Shown here in pieces: positions 1 through 6,959 of a stretch of 11,275 nucleotides of DNA; the first letter of the stretch is position 1; each line of letters opens with the position of its first letter. The stretch comes from Dehalococcoidia bacterium (GTDB lineage Bacteria; Chloroflexota; Dehalococcoidia; GIF9; AB-539-J10): positions 1 through 11,275 of the forward strand of contig JAUVYX010000010.1 in the NCBI GenBank assembly GCA_030602865.1, written 5' to 3'. Under the pieces are notes generated by a model, which was not told the origin of the DNA, made no database searches, and was given only the letters and a program-made list of their open reading frames with translations. The position numbers and the translations under genes were made by a program.

Positions 1-581
1 CCCACTGGCCAGCTCAAAAAGGAGAAGCTCATCTATTTTTCATTAGCGTAGGTGAAAACGAGGATGATGTATACGCTGAAGCAGAAAAGATAGCCAAAAT
101 ATGTGAAGAGCACGGATCAATAGATATCCTGCTTGCAGACAGGAAGGAAGATCAAGACAATATCTTAAAAATACGAGGTGAAATAGCCACAGCACAGAGA
201 TCTGCTGGCACAGTAGGAGATTTCCTGGATATCTGCGTACCCCCAGTACAGGTAGTTGATCTTCTAGCAAGAATTCTTGATATAGAGAAAAAGCATGATA
301 CCCATATTCCAGTGACCGGACATGCCATAGACGGTAATCTCCATCCTACCCCACCCAAGGAATTGGTTGACCGCGGTCTGCTTGAGGTAGTTAAAGAGGA
401 CATTTATAAGGCCACTATCGATCTGGGTGGTGTTCTTTCCGGAGAACATGGACTGGGTGTTACCAGGCTGCACAACTGCGCATTGTGGCCAGATCCCACA
501 CTGTGGAAACTGATGAACACGATCAAAAAGGCAGTTGACCCGAATGGTATATTGAATCCAAAACGTGTTTTCCCATCCTAA
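1..581 (+). CDS. FAD-linked 2-hydroxyacid dehydrogenase, GlcD type (5' end outside window)
   Basis: This is the C-terminal part, about 193 residues, of a VAO/PCMH-type flavoprotein of the GlcD / D-lactate / D-2-hydroxyglutarate dehydrogenase group. The reading frame is open from base 3 and the FAD-binding half lies off the left edge. Family enzymes oxidise a D-2-hydroxyacid to the 2-oxoacid and pass electrons to an ETF, quinone or Fe-S partner. The visible part is the FAD-oxidase C-terminal domain. It carries the usual metal/substrate ligands: two His in GHAIDGNLHP (near 318-347) and Glu in GEHGLG (near 441-458). It ends with the typical DPNGILNPKRVF tail. It aligns along its whole length with the C-terminal half of the next gene, so the two are tandem paralogues. 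One oddity is Ile where the family and the neighbour have the Gly of GHxGDGN. The physiological substrate cannot be read from the sequence. Family assignment is secure. Confidence 0.9.
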   Translation, partial: HWPAQKGEAHLFFISVGENEDDVYAEAEKIAKICEEHGSIDILLADRKEDQDNILKIRGEIATAQRSAGTVGDFLDICVPPVQVVDLLARILDIEKKHDTHIPVTGHAIDGNLHPTPPKELVDRGLLEVVKEDIYKATIDLGGVLSGEHGLGVTRLHNCALWPDPTLWKLMNTIKKAVDPNGILNPKRVFPS

Positions 582-642
582 GAAAGATATTAGAGTAGGA
601 TCGAATATTTTATATAAATTACTGATGTATTAGCTATATATG

Positions 643-675
643 TAATACGAGAGCAGGTTTATTGCTCTCGTATTA
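643..675 (+). terminator. Perfect 13-bp hairpin in the gap between the two dehydrogenase genes
   Basis: The arms TAATACGAGAGCA (643-655) and TGCTCTCGTATTA (663-675) are exact reverse complements around the 7-nt loop GGTTTAT. The hairpin lies 62 nt after the upstream stop codon and 55 nt before the next start. It could end or attenuate the upstream transcript, or stabilise its 3' end. No U-tract follows (the next bases are TTGAGG), so it is not a standard intrinsic terminator. It could also be an operator. The structure is seen directly; the role is inferred. Confidence 0.5.
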
Positions 676-729
676 TTGAGGTATTCCACAGTATATTAAT
701 AAAAGAACTACAAGTTGCGTAACTAAATT

Positions 730-2097
730 ATGAATATAGAAAAATTACGAGATATCGTTGGTAGTGATTGGGTTATAACAGCACGTGACCAGATGGCAGC
801 TTATCTAGTGGATGAGACTGCACCAGCAGTAAGGCCAAAACCAGCAGATAATGTTGTTGTAGTAAAACCGGCTAATAGCCAGGAGATATCCGCCGTATTA
901 AAGCTTGCTAATGAAGATAAATCTCCAGTTATTATTCGTGGTGGTGGTACTGGCTTATGTGCAGGCGCTATGCCCCTAATAGATAGTACTGTTCTTTCTA
1001 TGGAACGACTGGATAAAGTCATAGAAGTAGACAGGGATAATTTAATGGTGGTTGTTGAAGCAGGTGTCACGCTTGAAAAAATGCTTGAGGCAGTAGAAGA
1101 TGCAGGGTTATTTTTCCCTCCTCATCCTGGAGACGAAGGTGCACAAGTTGGAGGACTGGTAGCATGCAACGCTGGTGGAGCAAGAGCAGTTAAATATGGG
1201 GTTATCAGGAATTATGTAAAAGGCCTCGAAATAATACTTCCCACTGGGGAAATAATAAATACGGGCGGTAAACTACTCAAGAATAATCAAGGGCTCGACT
1301 TATTGCAGCTATTTATACATAGCGAGGGCATACTGGGCGTAATCAGTAAAGTGATATTCCGACTATACCCAAGAGTAAGCAGTAGTGGCACCATGGTAAT
1401 TACATATAATAACCGCCATAAAGCGATGGAAAGCGTGCCGAGGATACTGCGCAGTGGAGTAATGCCACTGGCTATTGAGTATGTGGATCGAACAGTAATT
1501 GAAACCTCAGCCGAATATCTGGGAATGAAGTGGCCAGCAACTCACGGAATGGCCTACCTTATTGTAATTTTAACCGGGGCAAATGATGACGAAGTATATC
1601 TACAAGCAGAACAAGTATCTGATATATGTACCGAATGTAAAGCAACTGATATTTTGATTGCTGAGAGAAAAGATGAGCAAGCTGCTATTTTAAAGATGAG
1701 AAGTGAGATATATTCAGCGATGAAAGACAAAACGGCAGACATCCTGGATGTGACAGTTCCTCCAAATAGCGTTTGTGTGATAATGGATAAAATAGACGAT
1801 ATCGCCAATCGTTTCAATACCACCATACCCATGTATGGACATGCAGGCGATGGTAACTTCCACCCTCATTTGATGAATGATCTACTAGATAAGGGAAAGG
1901 TGAGAGAGGTTAAGCGGGAAATATACAAAGAGGCTATCAATTTGGGTGGCGTAATAACTGGTGAGCATGGAATCGGGGCAATCCGAGTATCTGAACTTGA
2001 CCTTTGCCTGGAAGCCAAACCATGGGAATTGATGAAAGGGATAAAAAGTGTCTTTGACCCTAATAATATATTGAATCCTGGAGTCGCTATCCTGTGA
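730..2097 (+). CDS. glcD: FAD-linked 2-hydroxyacid dehydrogenase (GlcD family)
   Basis: This is a 455-residue flavoprotein of normal family length (about 450-490), predicted cytoplasmic or membrane-peripheral. It should oxidise a D-2-hydroxyacid such as D-lactate or glycolate to the 2-oxoacid. The N-terminal FAD-binding domain has the pyrophosphate loop IIRGGGTGLCAGAMP (68-82) and the segment PHPGDEGAQVGG (131-142), followed by NAGG (147-150) and KYGV (155-158). SEGILGVISK (198-207) closes the domain. The C-terminal domain has GHAGDGNFHP (370-379) and GEHGIG (411-416). H371, H378 and E412 match the metal/substrate ligands known from D-2-hydroxyglutarate dehydrogenase. The tail is DPNNILNP. 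The ATG has no clear Shine-Dalgarno. The stop overlaps the start of the LarA gene by 4 bp, which implies one transcript and a shared substrate class. No GlcE/GlcF or ETF gene is in view, so the electron acceptor is unknown. The family is certain; the glcD symbol stands for the family only. Confidence 0.92.
   Translation: MNIEKLRDIVGSDWVITARDQMAAYLVDETAPAVRPKPADNVVVVKPANSQEISAVLKLANEDKSPVIIRGGGTGLCAGAMPLIDSTVLSMERLDKVIEVDRDNLMVVVEAGVTLEKMLEAVEDAGLFFPPHPGDEGAQVGGLVACNAGGARAVKYGVIRNYVKGLEIILPTGEIINTGGKLLKNNQGLDLLQLFIHSEGILGVISKVIFRLYPRVSSSGTMVITYNNRHKAMESVPRILRSGVMPLAIEYVDRTVIETSAEYLGMKWPATHGMAYLIVILTGANDDEVYLQAEQVSDICTECKATDILIAERKDEQAAILKMRSEIYSAMKDKTADILDVTVPPNSVCVIMDKIDDIANRFNTTIPMYGHAGDGNFHPHLMNDLLDKGKVREVKREIYKEAINLGGVITGEHGIGAIRVSELDLCLEAKPWELMKGIKSVFDPNNILNPGVAIL
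2080..2083 (+). promoter_or_regulatory. Shine-Dalgarno supporting the GTG start of the LarA gene
   Basis: GGAG ends 10 nt before the GTG at 2094 and lies inside the end of the upstream dehydrogenase gene. It favours the overlapping GTG start over the in-frame ATG at 2109 (residue 6), which has only weak purines before it. Many LarA proteins begin close to the KLPYG motif, so the ATG at 2109 remains possible. Confidence 0.45.
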
Positions 2098-3359
2098 AAT
2101 ATGAAGAAATGAAATTACCGTATGGTGATTCTTATGTTAAAGCACGTGTACCCGTTAAAAATTTAAAGCAAATCTTGAATACCAGGCATGTGAAGGGTCT
2201 TGCCAATGAGATGGAAGCAATAACTGCCAGTCTCAGATCCCCAATATCCTCTCTGCCTTTACTTGATCGGGTAAATAAAAACGATAATGTTGTTGTCCTA
2301 GTAACAGATAATACAAGACCATGCCCGGATGATAGACTACTGCCTCCAATATTAGCTGAGCTAGAACACAAGATATCAAGAGACAATATTACAGTAATAG
2401 TAGCGCTTGGATTACACCCACCACTGGAAAGAACCGGGCTAATTAAATTACTGGGAATAGAAATTATAGAAAACTATAATGTCATAAACCATGACATAAA
2501 CGATACCATCTATATTGGTACTACTTCCAGAGGCACTCCTGTCGATATAAACAAGAGGGTAGTTGATGCAGATTTTCGTATAAGCACAGGTTTCATTGAA
2601 CCACATTTTTTCGCTGGCTTTTCAGGAGGCAGAAAAAGTATTGCCCCCGGCGTATTCAGCGTAAGGTCTGCATACAAAAATCACAGTTATAAAATGATTG
2701 AACACCCTTATACCAGAGATGGAATTTTGGATGGGAACCTATTACATGCGGACCTGCTAGAACAAGCAAATATGGCCAAGCTGGACTTCATCGTTAATGT
2801 CTTGCTAAATAAACAAAGAGAGATTACTCATGTGGTGTCAGGAGATCCCGTTAAGGCTCATAGAAAAGGCTGTGAACTATCAAGAGATATTGCTGGAGTT
2901 AAGGTCGACAATAAGGCAGATATTACAATTACCACTAATAGTGGAGCGCCATTGGACCTAGACCTTTATCAAAGTTGTAAAGGGATGTATACAGCTTCAA
3001 AGGTAACTCGAGATGGTGGAATCGTAATAATAGCTTCTGCTTGCAATACAGGTATCGGCCCTGAATCCTTCAGAGAATTACATGCATCAGTCAATCGACC
3101 AATAGAGGTTCTGCAAAAAATTAGGCGCGATCAACCTATAGGTGTTCAATGGCAAAACCAAGTGCTAGCTGTTCTTCAATTACGAAATGACATATATATG
3201 GTTTCAGATTTAGAAGATCAGGTTCTCAGAGACATGATGATAGTACCTGTAAATACAATAGACGAAGGATTAAAGAAAGCATTTTCCATACTGGGAGATG
3301 ATGCTGAAATTATTGTTATTCCTGAAGGACCTTTAATTCTGCCTTTGTTGTCCAGTTAA
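2094..3359 (+). CDS. larA: LarA-family nickel-dependent 2-hydroxyacid racemase/epimerase
   Basis: This is a 421-residue protein, close to the 424 residues of Lactobacillus plantarum lactate racemase LarA, whose nickel-pincer nucleotide cofactor is bound to a lysine. From memory of that enzyme, the key residues are all present: D72 and R75 in TDNTRPCP, H108 in LGLHPP, H171 in EPHFFAGFSGG, K181 in GRKSI (the cofactor-linked lysine), H197, Q293 and K296 in YQSCKG, and W353 in QWQNQ. It is therefore expected to be active once NPN is supplied by LarB, LarC and LarE, none of which is in the window. It would interconvert the enantiomers of a 2-hydroxyacid. The superfamily also has members acting on malate, phenyllactate, short aliphatic hydroxyacids and sugar acids, so lactate is only the default guess. 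The GTG start overlaps the dehydrogenase stop (GTGA), indicating translational coupling. No clear terminator follows. Confidence 0.88.
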   Translation: MKYEEMKLPYGDSYVKARVPVKNLKQILNTRHVKGLANEMEAITASLRSPISSLPLLDRVNKNDNVVVLVTDNTRPCPDDRLLPPILAELEHKISRDNITVIVALGLHPPLERTGLIKLLGIEIIENYNVINHDINDTIYIGTTSRGTPVDINKRVVDADFRISTGFIEPHFFAGFSGGRKSIAPGVFSVRSAYKNHSYKMIEHPYTRDGILDGNLLHADLLEQANMAKLDFIVNVLLNKQREITHVVSGDPVKAHRKGCELSRDIAGVKVDNKADITITTNSGAPLDLDLYQSCKGMYTASKVTRDGGIVIIASACNTGIGPESFRELHASVNRPIEVLQKIRRDQPIGVQWQNQVLAVLQLRNDIYMVSDLEDQVLRDMMIVPVNTIDEGLKKAFSILGDDAEIIVIPEGPLILPLLSS

Positions 3360-3503
3360 TAGGTATAAGTACTTTAATAATTCTACATTTTAAGTTAATA
3401 TGAACAATTCAGAATTAATGAACTAATATAATTTCAGTTGGTAAATATATCATCAAAAGGCAATAATTTTTACTTATGTTTATATACTTTTCTAAACCAA
3501 GAC

Positions 3504-3532
3504 TTGACAAGCAAATAATAGGCTTTTACAAT
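3504..3532 (+). promoter_or_regulatory. Strong sigma70-type promoter of pyrG
   Basis: A perfect -35 box TTGACA (3504-3509) is separated by exactly 17 nt from a -10 box TACAAT (3527-3532) that matches consensus at five of six bases. Transcription should start near 3539, giving a leader of about 70 nt before the pyrG ATG. It sits in the 250-bp AT-rich gap after larA, so pyrG is probably a separate transcription unit. The predicted start region is AAACAAAACC and lacks the GGG run used for reiterative-initiation control of pyrG in Bacillus. Confidence 0.75.
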
Positions 3533-3556
3533 AAAACAAAACCTGCAATTCGATTC

Positions 3557-3613
3557 ATGTTTATCACAACCACAGTTCAATCTATTATTCAGCCTTTTTG
3601 TTATAAAGTATGA
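3557..3613 (+). other. 18-codon upstream ORF overlapping the pyrG start (ATGA)
   Basis: An ATG within the predicted pyrG leader opens an ORF that reads MFITTTVQSIIQPFCYKV. Its TGA stop (3611-3613) overlaps the pyrG ATG (3610-3612) in the coupling arrangement ATGA. pyrG itself has no visible Shine-Dalgarno, so entry by a terminating ribosome would make sense. The small ORF has no visible ribosome-binding site either, and an 18-codon ORF can arise by chance. It is a candidate leader peptide, not an established gene. Confidence 0.25.
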
Positions 3614-5238
3614 CAAAATACATTTTCGTTACTGGTGGTGTAGTTAGCTCTGTAGGCAAAGGGATTTCAGTAGCTTCTATTGGAAGAATACTAAAAAGTC
3701 GACGCATTTCCATTGCAGTACAGAAACTTGATCCGTATCTCAATGTTGACCCAGGAACAATGTCCCCTTACCAGCATGGTGAAGTATTCGTAACCCAAGA
3801 TGGAGCTGAAACTGACCTGGATTTGGGACATTATGAGCGTTTCATAAACATTGAACTTACTAAAGCTTCTAATGTCACCTCTGGACAGGTATATTCCTCT
3901 GTTATTCGACAGGAAAGAAAAGGAGACTTCTTGGGAGGAACTATACAAGTAATTCCCCATGTCACAAATGAGATTAAAAGGTGTATTAGGAACGCTGCTG
4001 CGATATCCAACCCCGATATACTGATAGTTGAAGTTGGTGGTACGGTTGGCGACATTGAAGGGGAACCATTTCTGGAAGCTATCAGGCAAATGAGAAACGA
4101 TGAAGGACATGATAATGTTCTTTATATCCATGTTACTTTTCTCCCTTACATAGCCGCTACAGATGAACTAAAGACCAAGCCTACACAACACAGCGTTAAG
4201 GAATTGAGACGAATAGGTATCCAACCTGATTTTATCCTCTGTCGCAGCGATAAAGAGGTATCCCAGGAAATAAAAGACAAGATTTCATTATTTTGTGACG
4301 TTGCTAAAGAAGCTGTCATTCCTCTTGTCACAAGTAATACTATCTATGAAGTACCTCTACTACTGGAAGATGCTGGCCTGGGAGATTTAATAGTCAAACG
4401 GATGCATCTATTAGCCCAAAAGACTGATCTGGTACATTGGCGAGAAATGGTTAATAGCCTTCAAACACACAAAGAACCCTTAACTATTGGTTTAGTTGGT
4501 AAATATGTTGGGTTACGAGATGCATATTACTCGGTACGCGAGGCATTATGTCACGCTGCGTTGGCACATAACTGTAAATTGCAGATTGAATGGATCAGCT
4601 CAGAGGATATACTGGAAGGGCAGAATGACAAGCTCAGACAGGTTCAGGGAATAATAATACCTGGTGGCTTCGGAATCCGAGGCATTGAGGGCATGGTTAA
4701 AGCTGCTAAATTCGCCAGAGAAAATGAGATACCTTACTTCGGCTTATGTCTTGGGCTCCACACCATGGTCATTGAATTCAGTAGATATGTATTCGGTAAT
4801 CAAGATGTTAACTCAACTGAATTTGATCAGAAAACTCTATATCCTGTAATTGATCTGCTTCCTGAACAAAAAGCTGTGGATCAAAAAGGAGGAACCATGC
4901 GTTTGGGCACTTTTCCCTGCCAACTCATACAAGCTACAAAAGCTGCAGAGGCATATGGCAAAGAGCTAGTTTACGAGCGACATCGCCATCGTTTTGAATT
5001 CAACAATGACTTTCGCCAGCCATTGCAAAATGCTGGAATGATACTCAGTGGTTTGTCTCCTGATGGTAAACTGGTAGAGATTGTGGAACTTCAGAATCAC
5101 CCTTGGATGCTATCATGCCAGTTTCATCCTGAGTTCAAATCCCACCCGAATGATCCTCATCCATTATTTATAGCTTTCGTTGGTAAAGCTAAGAATACTC
5201 TTATTGATGGCTCTCAAACTGTTCTGCCTATGAAATAG
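3610..5238 (+). CDS. pyrG: CTP synthase (glutamine-hydrolysing)
   Basis: This 542-residue protein, typical for the family (530-550), aminates UTP to CTP with ATP and glutamine, the last step of de novo pyrimidine nucleotide synthesis. The N-terminal synthetase domain shows the P-loop TGGVVSSVGKG (8-18), DPYLNVDPGTMSPYQHGE (41-58), GAETDLDLGH (65-74), EVGGTVGDIE (141-150) and ELKTKPTQHS (186-195). The C-terminal class I glutamine amidotransferase domain has the oxyanion region PGGFGIRG (351-358), nucleophile C380 in GLCLGLH and the catalytic pair H506/E508 in FHPEF. One oddity is His384 four residues after the nucleophile, where class I amidotransferases nearly always have Gln. The start is fixed by the family N-terminus MTKYIFVTGG. 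No Shine-Dalgarno is visible. The gene has its own promoter upstream and a long hairpin directly after the stop. Identification is secure. Confidence 0.98.
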   Translation: MTKYIFVTGGVVSSVGKGISVASIGRILKSRRISIAVQKLDPYLNVDPGTMSPYQHGEVFVTQDGAETDLDLGHYERFINIELTKASNVTSGQVYSSVIRQERKGDFLGGTIQVIPHVTNEIKRCIRNAAAISNPDILIVEVGGTVGDIEGEPFLEAIRQMRNDEGHDNVLYIHVTFLPYIAATDELKTKPTQHSVKELRRIGIQPDFILCRSDKEVSQEIKDKISLFCDVAKEAVIPLVTSNTIYEVPLLLEDAGLGDLIVKRMHLLAQKTDLVHWREMVNSLQTHKEPLTIGLVGKYVGLRDAYYSVREALCHAALAHNCKLQIEWISSEDILEGQNDKLRQVQGIIIPGGFGIRGIEGMVKAAKFARENEIPYFGLCLGLHTMVIEFSRYVFGNQDVNSTEFDQKTLYPVIDLLPEQKAVDQKGGTMRLGTFPCQLIQATKAAEAYGKELVYERHRHRFEFNNDFRQPLQNAGMILSGLSPDGKLVEIVELQNHPWMLSCQFHPEFKSHPNDPHPLFIAFVGKAKNTLIDGSQTVLPMK

Positions 5239-5240
5239 CA

Positions 5241-5277
5241 AGTAGACTAGAATATTTGCTCAATATTCTAGTCTACT
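5241..5277 (+). terminator. Perfect 16-bp hairpin directly after pyrG
   Basis: The arms AGTAGACTAGAATATT (5241-5256) and AATATTCTAGTCTACT (5262-5277) are exact reverse complements around the loop TGCTC, starting 2 nt after the pyrG stop. The position argues for a 3'-end or termination element. The following bases AACCACTAG contain no U-tract, so it may be a non-canonical terminator, an RNA-stability hairpin, or a protein-binding palindrome upstream of the rho promoter. The structure is certain; the function is inferred. Confidence 0.6.
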
Positions 5278-5298
5278 AACCACTAGTAAAAGTGCAAA

Positions 5299-5327
5299 TT
5301 GACATATTTCTTATTATAGGCTAACAT
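5299..5327 (+). promoter_or_regulatory. Predicted sigma70-type promoter of rho
   Basis: A perfect -35 box TTGACA (5299-5304) is followed after 17 nt by TAACAT (5322-5327), which keeps four of six -10 consensus bases, including the first two and last two. Transcription would start near 5334, about 235 nt before the rho start codon. The spacing is the same as at the pyrG promoter. Confidence 0.55.
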
Positions 5328-5333
5328 GGGTTA

Positions 5334-5568
5334 ACTGCTTATATTGTATAGTCATTAGATACCATTTTTCTAAGTTCACAGAAAACAATTTATTCTATTT
5401 ATATTGTTTATTACATTTAAATTCTTGTATAGATAAGTTTCTCAATTCTATCCAAAACCAGCAATAATCGACATTCACATGACAGTACCTAGGCATGAAA
5501 ATAAGAAAGAGAAGCGAAGCATAAAAGATATTTTTTATATTGCATAAGGAAAATAAAAGGAAATCATC
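5334..5568 (+). promoter_or_regulatory. Long AT-rich leader of rho
   Basis: This 235-nt stretch lies between the predicted start site and rho. It has no convincing intrinsic terminator. One weak AT hairpin is visible: AAACAAT (5383-5389) pairs with ATTGTTT (5403-5409) around 13 nt. A 22-codon ORF (5479-5547, starting MTVPRHENKK) ends 21 nt before rho but has no visible ribosome-binding site. A long leader fits the known autoregulation of rho in other bacteria, where Rho terminates within its own leader. No specific Rho-binding signature can be asserted here. AAAGGA at 5556-5561, 7 nt before the ATG, is a good ribosome-binding site for rho. Confidence 0.35.
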
Positions 5569-6834
5569 ATGATAACTGTAGCACAATTAGGAAGCAAAAC
5601 TTGTGACGAACTAGAATCTCTTGCCAAGGAACAGAAAATAACCGGATATTCATCACTAAGAAAGTCTGAACTTATCTTCCAAATCCTCAAGGCACAAGCT
5701 GAACGCGAGGGAAACTTATTCCTTCAAGGCATATTGGAAATCATGCCTGAGGGTTATGGTTTTTTACGTCAGGACAACCTGCTTAGAAGCATTAACGATA
5801 TCTACGTTTCGAACTCTCAAATTCGGCGCTTCAATTTAAGAAATGGGGATCTAATCTGCGGTCAGGCAAGATCTCCTAAAGACAATGAGAAATACTATGG
5901 TTTACTCCGTGTAGAAACAGTAAATGAACTTGACCCGGAACAAGCAAAACAGCGTAGTAATTTTAATTCATTGACCCCTACTTTCCCCGATACCATGATA
6001 GACATTGAAACGACACAAGATGAATTATCAACTCGGCTTATCAATATTGTATCACCAATAGGAAGAGGGCAAAGAGGATTGTTAGTATCCCCACCAAAAG
6101 CAGGTAAGACAGTGATACTAAAAAAAATCGCCTCTGCTATTATGACCAACTACAGTGACATCCACCTTATTATTTGTCTCATTGGGGAAAGACCAGAGGA
6201 AGTCACTGATATGAGAAGAACTGTCAAAGCTGAAGTGATAGCCGCAACATTTGACGAGCCAGTAGAAAATCAAATCAGGGTAGCTGAACTAACATTGGAG
6301 AGGGCTAAGCGAATGGTGGAAATGGGAAAGGATGTAGTACTCCTACTTGATGGTATAACAAGGCTTACCAGAGCCTATAACTTGGCCTCACCTGGAAGTG
6401 GGCGCACATTGTCTGGTGGTATTGACTCAGCAGCTCTACACCCCCCAAAACGTTTTTTTGGCGCCGCTCGTAATATTGAAGAGGGAGGCAGTCTAACCAT
6501 TTTAGCCACCTGCCTGGTGGATACTGGCAGTCGTATGGACGAACTTATATACGAGGAGTTCAAAGGAACGGGTAATATGGAACTTCATTTAGACAGGAAG
6601 CTGGCCGAAAAGAGACTATTCCCAGCAATAGATATCATACCCAGCAGTACAAGAAGAGAGGAACTCATGCTGAATGAGAATACCGTAAAACAAACATGGT
6701 TATTGAGACGTATAGTTAATATGCTAACAGATAATGCTTCTAGCTCAAATGAAGCTACACTTAGAGTATTAACTAGATTGGGCAAGACAAAGAATAACGC
6801 TGAATTCTTATCAAATCTTTCCAGGGAATTGTAA
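5569..6834 (+). CDS. rho: Transcription termination factor Rho
   Basis: This 421-residue hexameric RNA-dependent ATPase (Escherichia coli Rho has 419) terminates transcription by translocating on nascent RNA. The N-terminal Rho_N helical domain spans roughly 1-45. The cold-shock-like primary RNA-binding domain, roughly 50-125, begins with [14 protein letters not shown] (54-67). The RecA-like motor has Walker A PPKAGKT (175-181), [11 protein letters not shown] (207-217), Walker B VVLLLD (256-261), [17 protein letters not shown] (286-302) and the long conserved block [17 protein letters not shown] (333-349). R362 in SSTRREEL is the expected arginine finger. No large insertion is present between the RNA-binding and ATPase domains, unlike Rho of many actinobacteria and bacteroidetes. 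The ATG has the best ribosome-binding site on the plus strand (AAAGGA, 7-nt spacing). The gene has its own promoter and long leader and is convergent with the aro operon. Identification is secure. Confidence 0.98.
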   Translation: MITVAQLGSKTCDELESLAKEQKITGYSSLRKSELIFQILKAQAEREGNLFLQGILEIMPEGYGFLRQDNLLRSINDIYVSNSQIRRFNLRNGDLICGQARSPKDNEKYYGLLRVETVNELDPEQAKQRSNFNSLTPTFPDTMIDIETTQDELSTRLINIVSPIGRGQRGLLVSPPKAGKTVILKKIASAIMTNYSDIHLIICLIGERPEEVTDMRRTVKAEVIAATFDEPVENQIRVAELTLERAKRMVEMGKDVVLLLDGITRLTRAYNLASPGSGRTLSGGIDSAALHPPKRFFGAARNIEEGGSLTILATCLVDTGSRMDELIYEEFKGTGNMELHLDRKLAEKRLFPAIDIIPSSTRREELMLNENTVKQTWLLRRIVNMLTDNASSSNEATLRVLTRLGKTKNNAEFLSNLSREL

Positions 6835-6944
6835 CCTTTTCTATTAACATCCTAAACCCATCCTTTTACAACGTAATTTAAGGTTCAATAAGTAAAGATC
6901 GTGCTTTATATATCAATTTTGTTGTATTTCACAACGCGTAGTTC

Positions 6945-6950
6945 TATAAT
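6945..6950 (+). promoter_or_regulatory. Perfect -10 box (TATAAT) of the Cys-rich mini-gene
   Basis: TATAAT is followed 9 nt later by an ATG at 6960. With initiation about 7 nt downstream (near 6957) the mRNA would be leaderless or nearly so. The -35 side is weak: TTGTAT (6922-6927) at 17-nt spacing keeps only the TTG. An inverted repeat GTTGT-N5-ACAAC (6921-6935) overlaps the -35 region and could be an operator, but it is short. Confidence 0.4.
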
Positions 6951-6959
6951 TTTATGTAT

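Noticed and set aside
3367..3374. AAGTACTT palindrome after larA as a terminator or operator
   Set aside because: An 8-bp palindrome in AT-rich DNA is expected by chance and has no T-run or second copy.
3540..3609. Bacillus-type pyrG control by reiterative transcription at a GGG start plus leader terminator
   Set aside because: The predicted start region is A-rich without a G run, and no terminator hairpin is visible in the leader.
3691..4131. 146-codon open frame on the minus strand inside pyrG
   Set aside because: It is antisense to the most conserved part of CTP synthase, has no recognisable motif, and is best explained as a shadow frame.
5495..5524. 9-codon ORF in the rho leader
   Set aside because: It is too short to separate from chance and has no ribosome-binding site.
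5395..5586. 63-codon minus-strand frame across the rho leader and start
   Set aside because: It is rich in Phe, Tyr, Cys and Leu as expected for reversed AT-rich DNA. It overlaps the rho start and its ribosome-binding site and lacks a site of its own.
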